Shown: positions 1 to 11,880, numbered from the stretch's first letter. The stretch: DNA of 64,000 bases from Ensifer sesbaniae (GCF_013283665.1 NZ_JABEKU010000001.1:2719594-2783593), one strand, 5' to 3'. Numbers and translations are program-made. The notes: generated by a model not told the origin, from the sequence alone.

Positions 1-1422
<1,422 letters not shown>

Positions 1423-1455
1423 CTATCGGGAAAGAAAAGAGCAACGCCGCTGGCG

Positions 1456-3129
1456 CTAACCGTTCCCCGAGAGCAGGCGCGCCGCTGCCGCCCTCGCCTC
1501 TTCGGTGATCGAGGCGCCGGCCAGCATGCGGGCGATCTCCTCGGTGCGTGCCTTGTCGTCCATGCGGGCGACGCGGGTGGAGATCGTCTCGGCCTTCTCG
1601 GCCGACGGACCCTTGGAGATCAGGAGATGCGTCGCGGCGCGCGCGGCCACCTGCGGCGCGTGGGTGACGGAGAGCACCTGGACGGTGCTCGAAAGCCGCT
1701 TCAGCCGCTGGCCGATGGCATCGGCCACCGCACCGCCGACACCGGTGTCGATTTCGTCGAAGACGAGCGTCGGCGCCGAGCCGCGATCGGCAAGCGCCAC
1801 CTTCAGCGCCAGCAGGAAGCGCGAGAGCTCGCCGCCCGAGGCGACCTTCATGATCGGCCCCGGCCGCGTACCCGGATTGGTCTGCACGTGGAACTCGACG
1901 AGATCGATGCCTTCGGCCGTCGCCTGCGCCGGATCGCTTGCGACTTCCACCATGAAGCGTGCGCGTTCGAGCTTCAGCGCCGGCAGCTCGGCCATGACCG
2001 CGGCGGAAAGCGCCGACGCCGTGCGGTGGCGCTTTTCCGAGAGCGAGCGCGCCGACGCGTCGAAAGCCGCCTTGGCGACGCCGACCTGGCCTTCGAGCTG
2101 TTTCAGCCTTTCCTCGCCGGCATCGAGATCGGCAAGATCGGAAATCATGCGCACGGCGAGTGCCGGCAGCTCGGTCACCGGAACCGAGTATTTGCGGCTG
2201 GCGGCACGCAGCGCGAACAGCCGCTCCTCCACCCGCTCCAGCTCCTTCGGGTCGAATTCGGTGTTGCGAAGCGCACGCTCGACAGCCATCTGCGCATCGG
2301 AGAGCTGGTTCAGCGCACCGTCGAGCAGCTCCACCGTCTCTTCGAGCAGGCCCGGCGCCTCGTGGCTCTTGCGCTCCAGGCGACGCACCAGCGACGCGAT
2401 CAGCGGAACCGGGGACGCATTGCCGTTCAGGAACTCCGAGGCCTCGCTGATGTCGCCGGCGATGCGCTCGGATTTCATCATCCGCGCCCGCTTCTCGGCA
2501 AGTTCGTCCTCTTCGCCGTCGCGGGGATTGAGCTTTTCCAGCTCCTCGACCGAGGAACGCAGGAAATCCGCCTCGCGCGCGGCAGCCTCGACGCGTTCGC
2601 GATGCTTCTTCAAGCCGCGCTCGGCGTCCTTCCAGGCCCGGAAGAGATTGCCGACATGTTGCGCCTCGTCGGAGGTGCCGCCGAAGGCGTCGAGCAATGT
2701 ACGGTGCGCGTCGATGTCGACAAGCGCACGGTCGTCGTGCTGCCCGTGTATCTCGACGAGCGTCTGCCCGAGCTGGCGCATGAGCTGGACACTGATCGGC
2801 TGGTCGTTGACATAGGCCTTGGTGCGGCCGTCCGCCGATTGGACGCGACGGAAGATCAGGTCGCCATCATCGTCGATGCCGTTCTCGTTGAGCATCAGCC
2901 GCGCCGAATGGCCGGCGGGCACGTCGAAGACCGCCGTCACTTGTCCCTTGTCCGAGCCGTGGCGCACCAGCGAACCGTCGCCGCGGCCGCCAAGGGCCAG
3001 CGACAGGCTGTCGAGCAGGATGGATTTGCCGGCACCGGTTTCACCGGTCAGCACCGAGAGCCCGGCGTCGAAAGCCAGATCAAGCCGTTCAATCAGGACG
3101 ATATCGCGGATCGAAAGCTGGGCGAGCAT
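1456..3129 (-). CDS. recN: DNA repair protein RecN (SMC-like ATPase)
   Basis: SMC-like ATPase that helps hold and process broken DNA ends in recombinational repair. The 557-residue protein begins MLAQLSIRDIVLIERLDLAF. Walker A is GETGAGKS (about 29-36), the ABC signature SGGELSR is near 431 and Walker B with DEIDTGVGG is near 453-463. A long charged coiled-coil region lies between, giving the RecN layout and normal length. ATG at 3129 is chosen over an upstream start because the protein then opens with the family N-terminus, and an AAGGAAG-like ribosome site precedes it. It follows bamD with a 37-base gap in the same orientation. Placement of recN after bamD and before ligA is, as I recall, common in rhizobia. 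Confidence 0.97.
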   Translation of the reverse strand: MLAQLSIRDIVLIERLDLAFDAGLSVLTGETGAGKSILLDSLSLALGGRGDGSLVRHGSDKGQVTAVFDVPAGHSARLMLNENGIDDDGDLIFRRVQSADGRTKAYVNDQPISVQLMRQLGQTLVEIHGQHDDRALVDIDAHRTLLDAFGGTSDEAQHVGNLFRAWKDAERGLKKHRERVEAAAREADFLRSSVEELEKLNPRDGEEDELAEKRARMMKSERIAGDISEASEFLNGNASPVPLIASLVRRLERKSHEAPGLLEETVELLDGALNQLSDAQMAVERALRNTEFDPKELERVEERLFALRAASRKYSVPVTELPALAVRMISDLADLDAGEERLKQLEGQVGVAKAAFDASARSLSEKRHRTASALSAAVMAELPALKLERARFMVEVASDPAQATAEGIDLVEFHVQTNPGTRPGPIMKVASGGELSRFLLALKVALADRGSAPTLVFDEIDTGVGGAVADAIGQRLKRLSSTVQVLSVTHAPQVAARAATHLLISKGPSAEKAETISTRVARMDDKARTEEIARMLAGASITEEARAAAARLLSGNG

Positions 3130-3166
3130 CCGGGTTCGTATCTTCCTTGACGGGCGCCGATAAGGA

Positions 3167-4033
3167 TCAGGCGCCGATGAGGTTCTTGGCAGCGCGCGAA
3201 ATCCAGGAGTTGCCGCTTTCACGCGGCTCCAAACCGCCGGACTGCAGCAGCTTGAAGGAATCGGCGTACCACTGGCTGTCGGGATAGTTGTGGCCGAGAA
3301 CGGCGGCAGCGGTCTGCGCCTCCTGGGTCACGCCCATCGCGTAATAGGCCTCGGTCAGACGCGCCAGCGCCTCTTCCACCTGGTTGGTGTTCGGGTACTG
3401 CTCGATGACGACGCGGAAACGCGATACCGCCGCGAGATATTCCTTGCGCTCGAGATAGTAGCGGCCGACCTGCATCTCCTTGCCGGCGAGCTGGTCGCGG
3501 GCAAAGCGGATCTTCGACTTGGCGTCATCGACATATTCGGAGTCCGGGTAGCGGTCGACGACCGCCTGCATGGCCTCGATCGCCTTCAGCGCCGGCTTCT
3601 GGTCCTGCGTCACCGCGGGGATCTGCTTGGTATAGGCCAGCCCCTGGATGTACTGCGCATAGGCCGCGTCTTCCGACTGGGGATAGAGATTGAGGTAACG
3701 ACCGGTGGCGTTGATCGCGTCCTGGTATTGGCCGTTCCGGTAGGAAACGAAGGCGTTCATGACCAGCGCCTTGCGGGCATATTCCGAGAACGGATGCTGG
3801 CGGTCGAGCGCTTCGAACTTGCGCGACGCTTCCGTCGTCTTGCCTGCATTGAGGTTGGCAAGGCCCTGATTGTAGAGCACTTCCGGCGGATCCGTCTCCG
3901 CCGTCAGCTTGGTGATGTCGATATCCGGATCGTTCTGGCAGGCGGTAATCAGGGCGCTGCCGGCAATGGCCGCGACGATCACGGCGACGACGCGCGCTGA
4001 TTTTCTCAGATCAACAGAAACTGCAAGAACCAT
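3167..4033 (-). CDS. bamD: Outer-membrane assembly lipoprotein BamD
   Basis: Lipoprotein of the BAM complex that folds beta-barrel proteins into the outer membrane. The 288-residue protein has a hydrophobic signal ending in the lipobox ITAC (cysteine near residue 32). TPR-like helical repeats follow (for example [20 protein letters not shown], then repeated motifs around [15 protein letters not shown] and [11 protein letters not shown]), as in BamD/ComL. ATG at 4033 is preferred to an upstream in-frame start because GGAACGGGA precedes it and the signal peptide then has normal length. It lies downstream of lpxC, separated by a hairpin terminator, and upstream of recN. The grouping links outer-membrane lipid and protein biogenesis genes directly to the division cluster. 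Confidence 0.95.
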   Translation of the reverse strand: MVLAVSVDLRKSARVVAVIVAAIAGSALITACQNDPDIDITKLTAETDPPEVLYNQGLANLNAGKTTEASRKFEALDRQHPFSEYARKALVMNAFVSYRNGQYQDAINATGRYLNLYPQSEDAAYAQYIQGLAYTKQIPAVTQDQKPALKAIEAMQAVVDRYPDSEYVDDAKSKIRFARDQLAGKEMQVGRYYLERKEYLAAVSRFRVVIEQYPNTNQVEEALARLTEAYYAMGVTQEAQTAAAVLGHNYPDSQWYADSFKLLQSGGLEPRESGNSWISRAAKNLIGA

Positions 4034-4161
4034 CGGATATTCCCGTTCCACTCTGGGGGCATGGACCCCGCCAGACATGCGCTTTTAGAGCAAGTTACCT
4101 TGAGACCGCAACGTCATGATCGGTGATTCATGCAAATTTGTGGCGGCCCTATCATGAAAAT

Positions 4162-4179
4162 GCCGGCCTTTCGGCCGGC
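4162..4179 (-). terminator. Terminator downstream of lpxC
   Basis: Perfect GCCGGCC/GGCCGGC stem with a GAAA loop in the minus-strand RNA, followed by ATTTTC. It begins 28 bases past the lpxC stop, so lpxC transcripts probably end here and bamD may have its own promoter in 4034-4161. Confidence 0.7.
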
Positions 4180-4206
4180 GACTGGAGGAGATGATGACTT
4201 TTTTTG

Positions 4207-5160
4207 TTATGCGGACCAAGGCGCGAAGCCCGGAACTGCAACTGCAACCATATCGCGCGCGCGGGTGCGCTGGCGCGGGGTCGCGGTCTCGACGACTTCA
4301 TAGGCCGTCGGGTCGCTGAGGAGCGCCTTCAGGGCGTTGGCGTTCATCTTGTGGCCGCCGCGATAGGAGCGGTAGCAGCCGATGAACGGCGCGCCGGCGA
4401 GCGAGAGATCGCCGACCGCGTCGAGCGTCTTGTGACGAACGAATTCGTCGGTGTAACGCAGGCCCTCGACGTTGATCACCGTGTTGTCGTCGGAAATGAC
4501 GACCGAGTTTTCGAGCGAGGAGCCGAGCGCAAAACCGGCGGCCCAGAGCCGCTCGACGTCACGCATGAAGCCGAAGGTGCGGGCGCGCGACAGTTCGCGC
4601 TTGAAGACCGACGGCGTCATGTCGCCCTTCCAGGACTGGCGGCCGATCAGCGGGGAATCGAAGTCGATTTCGACCTCGAAGCGCATGCCGTCATACGGCG
4701 TGAACTCCGACCAGGAGGCGCCCGATTCGATGCGCACCGGCTTAATGATGCGGATGTAGCGGCGCTTGACCGCAAGGGCGCGAACGCCCACCTGCTCGAT
4801 CGCGTCGATGAAGGGTTCGGAGCTGCCGTCCATGATCGGCATTTCGGCGCCGTGCACTTCGATCGTCAGGTTGTCGAGGCCGAGCGCGTAGATCGCGGCC
4901 ATCACGTGCTCGATCGTGGCGATCGACGCTGCCGGCGACATGCCGAGAACGGTGCAGAGATCGGTGTTGCCGACCTGCGAGGAAACCGCCTTGTATTCGC
5001 AGACCCGGCCATTGGCCAGAACGCGCTGGAAAACGATGCCCGCATCCGCTTCCGCCGGATGGAAGGTGATCGACACTTCCGCACCGGAGTGAACGCCAAT
5101 TCCCTTGAGCGTTACCGGGCTTGCAATCGTCGTCTGAAACCCGAGCAATTCGATTCCCAT
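4207..5160 (-). CDS. lpxC: UDP-3-O-acyl-N-acetylglucosamine deacetylase LpxC
   Basis: Zinc deacetylase for the committed step of lipid A synthesis, cytoplasmic. At 317 residues from MGIELLGFQTTIASPVTLKG it has the family length. Zinc ligands are His85 (TIEHVMAAI), His243 and Asp247 (RHKTLDAVGD). The catalytic-type His270 sits in GGHKMNA. ATG at 5160 is chosen over a 19-residue upstream extension because the extension is absent from the family. The gene follows ftsZ on the same strand but lies beyond a strong ftsZ terminator. The 270-base gap up to that terminator therefore should hold an lpxC promoter; I could not identify a convincing -35/-10 pair there. Confidence 0.98.
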   Translation of the reverse strand: MGIELLGFQTTIASPVTLKGIGVHSGAEVSITFHPAEADAGIVFQRVLANGRVCEYKAVSSQVGNTDLCTVLGMSPAASIATIEHVMAAIYALGLDNLTIEVHGAEMPIMDGSSEPFIDAIEQVGVRALAVKRRYIRIIKPVRIESGASWSEFTPYDGMRFEVEIDFDSPLIGRQSWKGDMTPSVFKRELSRARTFGFMRDVERLWAAGFALGSSLENSVVISDDNTVINVEGLRYTDEFVRHKTLDAVGDLSLAGAPFIGCYRSYRGGHKMNANALKALLSDPTAYEVVETATPRQRTRARDMVAVAVPGFAPWSA

Positions 5161-5431
5161 TCTCGTCACTTTCAATACCTGTGGCCGATGGCCAAAACCC
5201 GCTGGCGGACGCAGCAAACTTCAGGGCACAAACAAGGCGTCCGAGAGTCTCGGCACAAAGTCCGATCCTCTGCGTTCCGAACAGACAGCGCTTGATCGAA
5301 TCGCATGCGTCCCCAATTCCAAGTCTGAAAATAAGAGTTTGGAGGCACCATTCCAAATCACTGTTCGTTTCGCTTTGTTACGCATTTGCGACGGTCCGTA
5401 ACATTGATTCAAACATCTGAAATGATGAAGA

Positions 5432-5466
5432 AAATGCAAAAATGCCCGGGCAGTTGCCCGGGCATT
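5432..5466 (-). terminator. Rho-independent terminator of ftsZ
   Basis: Arms AATGCCCGGGCA (5441-5452) and TGCCCGGGCATT (5455-5466) form a perfect 12-bp stem. In the minus-strand RNA it is followed by TTTTTGCATTTTC. It starts 28 bases past the ftsZ stop, marks the end of the ddlB-ftsQAZ unit and separates it from lpxC. Confidence 0.9.
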
Positions 5467-5494
5467 CGGCAAGGTGAAGGTACGGGCCTTCCAA

Positions 5495-7279
5495 TCAGTT
5501 CGACTGACGGCGCAGGAACGCCGGGATTTCGAGCTGATCATCTTCGTGCGGGCGCGCCTGCGGCGAAACGCGACCGTGATCGTCAAGCTGGCCGCGACGC
5601 GGCGCATAGAGGCTCGCTTCCGGCGAGAGCGGCCGGCGCTGCTGGGAAGCAGCACTCGGTGCGGAAGCCGTCATGTCGGCTGCCGCGGGGGTCTGCTCGC
5701 GCTCACGCAGGCCCAGCGAGCTGGTGATGCGGTTGAGGAGACCCATCGGGCCACGCTCTTCCGCGATCGGCGCTGCCGGCTGGGCGCGGCGGTCCATCTC
5801 GGCCTTCACGACCGGCGGAAAGTCTTCGACCTTCGGCATGCGAACCTGTTCCGGCTGCTGGCGCATGACCGGAGCAACGGGCTCCTGGCGCATCACCGGC
5901 TGCGGCTGGGGCTGAGGCTGAGCCGGCTGCATCTGCGGCTGCGGCTGGCGCATCACCGGAGCGGCCTCTACCGGTGCTGCACCGGCGAAAAGCTTGCTCT
6001 GGGGACGGAAGTTTTCCTCATGCGTCGGCTGAACCGGAGCCGGAGCCTGTGCGGCGCGGGTCGCGATGTCCAGTTCCCGCTCCATTTCGGCTTCGCGGAT
6101 GGCAGCGGCGATGTGATCGACGGATGGCTGCTGCTGCACCGGCTGCTGCGCCGGCTGGGCGACGGGCTGCTGCATGACCGGCTGGTGAACCGGGGCCGGC
6201 TGGTGCTGGGCAACCGGCTGCGGCTGCTGGGCAGGAATGGCGGCGGACGGACGAACGGCCGGCTTGGACGCTACCGGACGAAAGTCGGCGGAACGGCCCG
6301 CCACCTCCGCGGCCGTGCGGTCGATGCCGGTGGCGACGACCGAGACGCGGATCAGGCCTTCGAGTTCTTCGTCGAACGTCGCGCCGAGGATGATGTTGGC
6401 ATCCGGGTCGACTTCTTCGCGAATACGGGTTGCAGCTTCGTCGAGTTCGAACAGCGTCAGGTCGCGGCCGCCGGTGATCGAGATCAGCAGGCCCTGGGCG
6501 CCCTTCATCGAGGTCTCGTCGAGCAGCGGGTTGGCGATCGCGGCTTCGGCAGCGGCCAGTGCGCGGCCTTCACCCGAAGCTTCGCCGGTACCCATCATCG
6601 CGCGGCCCATTTCACGCATCACCGAGCGGACGTCGGCGAAGTCGAGGTTGATGAGGCCTTCCTTGACCATGAGGTCGGTGATGCAGGCAACGCCCGAATA
6701 GAGAACCTGGTCGGCCATCGCGAAGGCGTCCGCGAAGGTCGTGCGGTCGTTGGCGATACGGAAGAGATTCTGGTTCGGGATGACGATCAGGGTGTCGACC
6801 GACTTTTGCAGTTCGGCAATGCCCTGGTCGGCAAGCCGCATGCGGCGCGCGCCTTCGAAGTGGAACGGCTTGGTGACGACGCCGACGGTCAGGATGCCCT
6901 TGTTGCGGGCGGCCTGGGCGACGATCGGGGCTGCACCCGTGCCGGTGCCGCCGCCCATGCCGGCGGTGACGAAGCACATATGGGTGCCGTTCAGGTGGTC
7001 GATGATCTCATCGATGCACTCTTCGGCGGCCGCACGGCCGACTTCCGGCTGCGAACCGGCGCCGAGACCTTCGGTGACGGCGACGCCCATCTGGATGATC
7101 CGCTCGGCCTTGGTCATGGTCAGCGCCTGGGCGTCGGTATTGGCGACGACGAAATCGACGCCCTGGAGGCCTGCGGTGATCATGTTGTTGACGGCGTTGC
7201 CGCCACCGCCACCCACACCAAAGACGGTGATGCGCGGCTTCAGCTCCGTGATATCCGGCTTCTGCAAGTTGATAGTCAT
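5495..7279 (-). CDS. ftsZ: Cell division GTPase FtsZ
   Basis: Tubulin-like GTPase that forms the cytokinetic ring. At 594 residues it has the extended length seen in rhizobial FtsZ1. The GTP-binding signature GGGTGTG is at 109-115, the early [12 protein letters not shown] glycine loop is at about 20-31 and the T7-loop NLDFADV is near 210. From about 330 to 575 runs a long Gln/Pro/Ala-rich disordered linker. The C-terminal tail EIPAFLRRQ is the peptide that binds FtsA and other partners. The ribosome site AGAAGGAACGGG precedes ATG 7279. It is separated from ftsA by 106 bases and ended by a strong terminator. Long plus-strand open frames opposite the linker are composition artefacts. Confidence 0.99.
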   Translation of the reverse strand: MTINLQKPDITELKPRITVFGVGGGGGNAVNNMITAGLQGVDFVVANTDAQALTMTKAERIIQMGVAVTEGLGAGSQPEVGRAAAEECIDEIIDHLNGTHMCFVTAGMGGGTGTGAAPIVAQAARNKGILTVGVVTKPFHFEGARRMRLADQGIAELQKSVDTLIVIPNQNLFRIANDRTTFADAFAMADQVLYSGVACITDLMVKEGLINLDFADVRSVMREMGRAMMGTGEASGEGRALAAAEAAIANPLLDETSMKGAQGLLISITGGRDLTLFELDEAATRIREEVDPDANIILGATFDEELEGLIRVSVVATGIDRTAAEVAGRSADFRPVASKPAVRPSAAIPAQQPQPVAQHQPAPVHQPVMQQPVAQPAQQPVQQQPSVDHIAAAIREAEMERELDIATRAAQAPAPVQPTHEENFRPQSKLFAGAAPVEAAPVMRQPQPQMQPAQPQPQPQPVMRQEPVAPVMRQQPEQVRMPKVEDFPPVVKAEMDRRAQPAAPIAEERGPMGLLNRITSSLGLREREQTPAAADMTASAPSAASQQRRPLSPEASLYAPRRGQLDDHGRVSPQARPHEDDQLEIPAFLRRQSN

Positions 7280-7385
7280 TGTACCCGTTCCTTCTGTTTT
7301 CTGGCCGCCTTGCCGAGCCGGCCAAATCTCTCAAAGTCTTAGTTTGTCTTCGTCCGGCACCATTCCTGTCGGCGCCGAACGGTAC

Positions 7386-8717
7386 TCAAAAGCTCTCCTT
7401 CAGCCATTGGCCCATGCGGGCGATGCGGCCGTTGCCGGCGCCGAGCCCCGCGAACATGCCGCCGTGGGAGGCATGGGTCTCGAGGTCGGCGACCTGCGGA
7501 TAGATCATCAGGCCGACCGCCGTGGAGAAGGCCGGGCCCTTGGCGGCCGCCGGCAGCCCGGAAACCCCGAGCGGACGGCCGATGCGAACATTGCGGGCGA
7601 GGATGCGGCGCGCCGCTTCCGGCAGGCCCGTGAGCTGGCTTGCGCCGCCCGTCAGAACGATGCGCTTGCCGACGATCGGACTGAAGCCCGAGCGCTGGAT
7701 GCGATCGCGGATGAGTTCCAGCGTCTCTTCGATGCGGGCGCGCACGATGCGCGAGACGAGCGCGCGCGGCACGTGCGTCGGCTGGTCGCGGTCGTCCTCG
7801 CCGATCGGCGGAACCGAGACGATGTCGCGCTCGTCGGCGCTGTTCGGCAGCGCCGAGCCGTGCACGACCTTCAGCCGCTCGGCGTCCTCGATGCGGGTCG
7901 AAAGACCGCGCGCCAGATCCGTCGTGACATGATGGCCGCCGAGGCTGACGGCGTCGGCATGGACGAGCTTGCCTTCGGCGAAAACCGAGATCGTCGTCGT
8001 GCCGCCGCCCATGTCGATCGCGGCGCAGCCGAGTTCGACCTCGTCGTCGACGAGCGCGGCAAGACCGCTGGCATAGGGGGTCGCCACCATGCCCTCGACC
8101 GAGAGGTGCGCGCGGTTGACGCAGAGTTCCAGGTTCTTCAGCGCCGCCCGTTCGGCCGTCAGCACATGCATGTCGACGCCGAGAACGTCGCCGAACATGG
8201 CGAGCGGATCACGGATGCCGCGTTCGCCATCGAGCGAGAAGCCCGTCGGCAGCGAGTGCAGGATGGCCCGGTCGGAGCGCAGCGACTGCTGGCCGGCGGC
8301 CGACAGAACCTTGCGCAAATCGTTGGCGTCGACTTCCTGGCCGCCGAGATCGATCGTCGCGGTGTAGACGTCGCTCTGCAGCCGGCCGGCCGAAACGTTG
8401 ACGATCAGGCTGTCGATGGTAAGGCCGGCCATACGCTCGGCCGCATCCACCGCCAGCCGCACGACGCTTTCGACCGCATCGAGATCGGCGACGACGCCGT
8501 TCTTGACGCCCCGCGACTTCTGATGGCCGATGCCGATGATTTCGACGTTGTGGGTGCGGTTCGGGAGGATCTGGCTCTCGGCGCGCGGCGTCAGCCGGCC
8601 GATCATGCAGACCACCTTGGTCGAACCGATATCCAGCACCGAGACGACATGAGACCGCTTCGAAGAAAGCGGCTTCAGGCGCGGCAGGCCAAAGCTGGAG
8701 GAACCGAACAGACTCAT
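7386..8717 (-). CDS. ftsA: Cell division protein FtsA
   Basis: Actin-fold ATPase that tethers FtsZ to the membrane and recruits the late divisome. The 443-residue protein shows the phosphate-1 motif DIGSTK (29-34), phosphate-2 DMGGGTTTISVF near 235 and the adenosine motif VLTGGASQLTGL near 365. The C-terminus GRIARMGQWLKESF fits the amphipathic membrane-targeting helix. Its start codon overlaps the ftsQ stop by four bases (ATGA), a sign of translational coupling. Together with ddlB, ftsQ and ftsZ it forms the compact late-division unit. Confidence 0.98.
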   Translation of the reverse strand: MSLFGSSSFGLPRLKPLSSKRSHVVSVLDIGSTKVVCMIGRLTPRAESQILPNRTHNVEIIGIGHQKSRGVKNGVVADLDAVESVVRLAVDAAERMAGLTIDSLIVNVSAGRLQSDVYTATIDLGGQEVDANDLRKVLSAAGQQSLRSDRAILHSLPTGFSLDGERGIRDPLAMFGDVLGVDMHVLTAERAALKNLELCVNRAHLSVEGMVATPYASGLAALVDDEVELGCAAIDMGGGTTTISVFAEGKLVHADAVSLGGHHVTTDLARGLSTRIEDAERLKVVHGSALPNSADERDIVSVPPIGEDDRDQPTHVPRALVSRIVRARIEETLELIRDRIQRSGFSPIVGKRIVLTGGASQLTGLPEAARRILARNVRIGRPLGVSGLPAAAKGPAFSTAVGLMIYPQVADLETHASHGGMFAGLGAGNGRIARMGQWLKESF

Positions 8718-9664
8718 ATGCGGCCCTCTTTCTTCTTCTCGGTCTCCTGCGCCTTCAGCATTTTGTCCCTCGCCTTCAAGGCAACCTCGCGCCGGGCGAC
8801 TGCATCCGGCGTCAACTGAACTGTGGTTCGATCCTCAAGCCTCAGATCCACGGCAGCGATGTCGCGCTCGAGGAGCTGGTGCTGGCTTTCCATGTCGGAG
8901 AGCACCTGCATCGCGCGTGCGACGTCGTGCTCCGGCAACTTGACGACGATGCCGTTGTCGAGGCGCAGGTCCCAGCGGCGACCGGCGACGCGGACGAAGG
9001 CCTTCACCCGCGAGCGGATCTCCGGCCAGCGGGAAAACTCGTCGTAGAAATCGGCAGCCGCCGTTTCGGCATCGCGGCCGACGAACAGCGGCAAGGCCGC
9101 GAACTTGTTGTCGCGCAGGGGCGCGATCACGCTGCCGCTTCTTTCGATCAGCGAAAGATCGGAACCGTGCTGCCAGATGCCGAAGGCCTTGCGCTCGGTC
9201 AGGTTGACCTCGATCGTGCCCGGATAGACCTTGCGGACGGTGACACCCTGCACCCAGGGCAATTCGGCGATCAGCTTGCGCGCCTCGGCAATGTCGAGCG
9301 CCACCAGCGACGTCGTGCCGTCGAGGCCGAGCTGCTGGAGGATGTCGATCTCGGAGGTCTGCTCGTTGCCGGAAACCTTGACGTCTTCGATGGCGAAGCC
9401 CGCAGCCGTGGTCGAGACCTGGGCGAAATTCTGCGTGTGTCCGCCGAGCGACATGCCGTAGAAGCCGGTCGCCGCGAAGAACGCGATCGCCGAGACCGTG
9501 CCCGTATGCGCCGGGAAGCGAATACGGCCGGTTCCGAGGCTGACGAGGAAACGCACGACCCGGCGGAGCGGGCGCGGCAGTACGCGGCCGCCGTCCACAT
9601 CGACGGCTGCAGCGCCATCGAGGTGACGAACCCTCCTGCCCCTTCTGCCCCTCAACGCAAACAC
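8714..9664 (-). CDS. ftsQ: Cell division protein FtsQ (GTG start)
   Basis: Bitopic inner-membrane divisome protein with a POTRA domain that links early and late division proteins. The 316-residue product has a short Arg-rich cytoplasmic head. One membrane segment ([16 protein letters not shown]) and then a POTRA-like region ([25 protein letters not shown]) and FtsQ domain follow. I place the start at GTG 9664: it is preceded by GGAGGAAG at good spacing and overlaps the ddlB end by 13 bases. An upstream TTG in the same frame is possible but has no better ribosome site. The stop overlaps the ftsA ATG. Confidence 0.94.
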   Translation of the reverse strand: MFALRGRRGRRVRHLDGAAAVDVDGGRVLPRPLRRVVRFLVSLGTGRIRFPAHTGTVSAIAFFAATGFYGMSLGGHTQNFAQVSTTAAGFAIEDVKVSGNEQTSEIDILQQLGLDGTTSLVALDIAEARKLIAELPWVQGVTVRKVYPGTIEVNLTERKAFGIWQHGSDLSLIERSGSVIAPLRDNKFAALPLFVGRDAETAAADFYDEFSRWPEIRSRVKAFVRVAGRRWDLRLDNGIVVKLPEHDVARAMQVLSDMESQHQLLERDIAAVDLRLEDRTTVQLTPDAVARREVALKARDKMLKAQETEKKKEGRI

Positions 9665-10578
9665 GACGCTTCCTCCACCATCCAACTCAAAAACTCGCCG
9701 AAGCCATAGCCGGCATGCGCGGCCATCTCGGGCACCAGGGAGGTTGGCGTCATGCCGGGCTGGGTGTTGATTTCCAGCCAGATCAGCTCGCCCTCACCGG
9801 AGGAACTGTCATCGAAACGAAAGTCGGATCGGCTGACGCCGCGGCAACCGATTGCCTGATGCGCCTTCAGAGCGAGTGTTTGTATTTTTTGGTAAATATT
9901 TGGTGAAATCTGTGCCGGAATGACGTGGCGAGAACCGCCTTTTACGTACTTGGAGTCGTAATCGTAGAAGGCATGGCCCTGCGGGATGATCTCGGTGACG
10001 CCGAGCGCCCGATCGCCCATGACGCCACAGGTCAGTTCGCGACCGGCGACATAACGCTCGACCATGATTCGGTCGCCGTAGCGCCATTCGCTCGAAGTCA
10101 CCACCTGCGGCGGATGGGACTGATCTTCCTTGACGATGACGACGCCGAAGCTCGAGCCCTCGCGGACCGGCTTGACGACATAGGGCGGCTTCATCGGATG
10201 CTTCGGACCAAACGCGTGGCGATCCATCACCTGCGCCTCCGCCACCGGAATGCCGGCGGCAGCCGCGACGTGCTTCGCCTGGGCCTTGTCCATGGCGAGC
10301 GCCGAGGCGAGTACGCCGGAATGGGTGTAGGGAATTTCCAGATATTCGAGGATGCCCTGGATCGTGCCGTCCTCGCCGAACGGGCCGTGAAGAGCATTGA
10401 AGGCGACATCCGGGCGAAGCGCCGCCAACACTTCGGCAACGTTGCGATCGACATCGATTCGGGTGACGCGGTAGCCGGCGGCATCGAGGGCATCCGCGCA
10501 GGCAGTCCCGGACGACAGGCTAACCGGTCGCTCCGAAGAAAATCCGCCCATCAGGACAGCCACATGCTTGCCGCTCAT
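9652..10578 (-). CDS. ddlB: D-alanine--D-alanine ligase
   Basis: ATP-grasp ligase making D-Ala-D-Ala for the peptidoglycan stem peptide, cytoplasmic. The 308-residue protein opens [20 protein letters not shown], the typical Ddl N-terminal motif with HxxVLxGGxSxER-like spacing. It carries the ATP-grasp segments [15 protein letters not shown] and the C-terminal metal-binding [21 protein letters not shown]. It is first in the ddlB-ftsQ-ftsA-ftsZ unit. Upstream (10579-10830) is a promoter-sized gap with a CtrA-like box. In the classic dcw order ddlB follows murC-murB directly; here aqpZ and an MHS transporter intervene. Confidence 0.97.
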   Translation of the reverse strand: MSGKHVAVLMGGFSSERPVSLSSGTACADALDAAGYRVTRIDVDRNVAEVLAALRPDVAFNALHGPFGEDGTIQGILEYLEIPYTHSGVLASALAMDKAQAKHVAAAAGIPVAEAQVMDRHAFGPKHPMKPPYVVKPVREGSSFGVVIVKEDQSHPPQVVTSSEWRYGDRIMVERYVAGRELTCGVMGDRALGVTEIIPQGHAFYDYDSKYVKGGSRHVIPAQISPNIYQKIQTLALKAHQAIGCRGVSRSDFRFDDSSSGEGELIWLEINTQPGMTPTSLVPEMAAHAGYGFGEFLSWMVEEASCLR

Positions 10579-10684
10579 TCAAACCCCCAAACAATACGCC
10601 ACTATCGCAAGGTTTCCTTGCGTCTGGCTGATTCCGGCTTTCGCGAGTCACCACGCCATTGGGGGCACTAGAGCGTCATTATGG

Positions 10685-10700
10685 TTAACGAACCGTTTAC
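10685..10700 (-). promoter_or_regulatory. Candidate CtrA-binding box upstream of ddlB-ftsQAZ
   Basis: TTAAC-N6-TTTAC matches the alphaproteobacterial CtrA consensus TTAAC-N6-TTAAC at 9 of 10 positions, and another TTAAC follows at 10706-10710. It lies about 107 bases upstream of the ddlB start, a location suited to controlling the division unit. Recognised by eye only. Confidence 0.5.
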
Positions 10701-10830
10701 TTTCGTTAACCTTAGTCGGGAAATGAAACGCGCATCACATGCACACGCGCGTATACGACGAGGCATTTTAGCGGGAGATCAAGGGGTTGCGGAGCGATCC
10801 TGAATCAAATGCATAACAAGCGAAAAAATG

Positions 10831-10858
10831 AAAAACCCGCCGCAAACGAGGCGGCGGG
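10831..10858 (-). terminator. Terminator of aqpZ
   Basis: Stem CCCGCCGC (10836-10843) / GCGGCGGG (10851-10858) is followed in the minus-strand RNA by TTTTTCATTTTTT. It lies 27 bases after the aqpZ stop and insulates the ddlB promoter from aqpZ. Confidence 0.88.
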
Positions 10859-10884
10859 CTCCGTTCCGACGATGCGATAGGCGC

Positions 10885-11571
10885 TTAGTCGTCGTCGCCG
10901 ACGATCTTCCAGACGATGCCGGCGATTGCCGCGCCGACGATCGGCGCCACCCAGAAAAGCCAGAGCTGCGCCAGCGCCCAATCGCCGACGAACAGCGCCT
11001 GCCCCGTCGAACGAGCCGGATTGACCGAGGTGTTCGTGACCGGGATCGAGACCAGATGAATGAGGGTCAGCGCCAGGCCGATGGCGATCGGCGCGAAACC
11101 GGCGGGCACCCGGCCGTGTGTGGCGCCGAGAATGATGAACAGGAAGAAGAAGGTCATCACCACTTCGGTGACGAGCGCCGCCGTCAGCGAATAGCCGCCC
11201 GGCGAGTGTTCTCCATAGCCGTTGGCGGCGAACCCGCCGAGCTGGAAATCGGCCTTGCCGCTGGCGATCAGATAGAGCACGGCGGCAGCAGCAATGGCGC
11301 CCAGCACCTGCGAGATGACGTAGCCGACGAGCTTCTGCGCCGGAAACTTGCCGGCAACCATCAATCCAACCGAGACGGCCGGATTGAAGTGTCCGCCGGA
11401 AATGCCACCGACCGCATAGGCCATGGTGAGCACGGTGAGGCCAAAGGCGAAGGAGACGCCGAGCAGGCCGATGCCGACCTCAGGAAAGGCCGCCGCCAGC
11501 ACCGCGCTGCCGCAACCACCGAAAACGAGCCAGAATGTACCGAGAAACTCCGCAGAAAGCCTTTTGAACAT
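10885..11571 (-). CDS. aqpZ: Aquaporin Z (MIP-family water channel)
   Basis: Inner-membrane channel for water. The 228-residue protein has six hydrophobic segments and both pore NPA motifs, GHFNPAVS (first half) and SVNPARST (second half). The second NPA is followed by arginine as in the aromatic/Arg filter. The N-terminus [21 protein letters not shown] is typical of AqpZ. It is transcribed alone, with its own strong terminator. A possible promoter (TTGACC-N17-AACTCT on the minus strand) lies about 60-90 bases upstream, but its -10 is weak. With the neighbouring MHS transporter it interrupts the dcw cluster between murB and ddlB. Confidence 0.97.
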   Translation of the reverse strand: MFKRLSAEFLGTFWLVFGGCGSAVLAAAFPEVGIGLLGVSFAFGLTVLTMAYAVGGISGGHFNPAVSVGLMVAGKFPAQKLVGYVISQVLGAIAAAAVLYLIASGKADFQLGGFAANGYGEHSPGGYSLTAALVTEVVMTFFFLFIILGATHGRVPAGFAPIAIGLALTLIHLVSIPVTNTSVNPARSTGQALFVGDWALAQLWLFWVAPIVGAAIAGIVWKIVGDDD

Positions 11572-11835
11572 GCATTCGCTCCTGAAGAAAACGAAGCCGA
11601 TCGCTTCGGCCGCCGAGAGTTTGCCACAAATTGATTCTGGTCAAGCTCGGTTGTCCTAAGAAGCTGACACCCGTAATAGGCGAGGTTCACAAATCGCCCC
11701 GCCTAACGAAGAGGCAGACCCAAGCACTTTTCCGATGAGCCATGCGTTGGCGGAATAATACTGCGCACGACGCCAAGATCGTTCGCATTTCTTACAATAT
11801 CAGGGTTTCGCCATGCCAAAACTTGCGTTAAGAGG

Positions 11836-11880
11836 CCTGCGGCGCCGCGCGGCCGACCAGACGCGCAAAGGCCGCTGCAG
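11836..11880 (-). repeat. Repeat family A, degenerate copy (R1)
   Basis: In minus orientation it reads CTGCAGCGGCC-TTTGCGCGTC, then a CGCGCGGCGC segment, matching the second module of family A (consensus CTACAGCGACC, TTTGCGCGTCT, AGACGCGCGGCGCTGTAG). It lies between the divergent aqpZ and MHS transporter genes, about 60 bases upstream of the transporter start. Confidence 0.65.
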
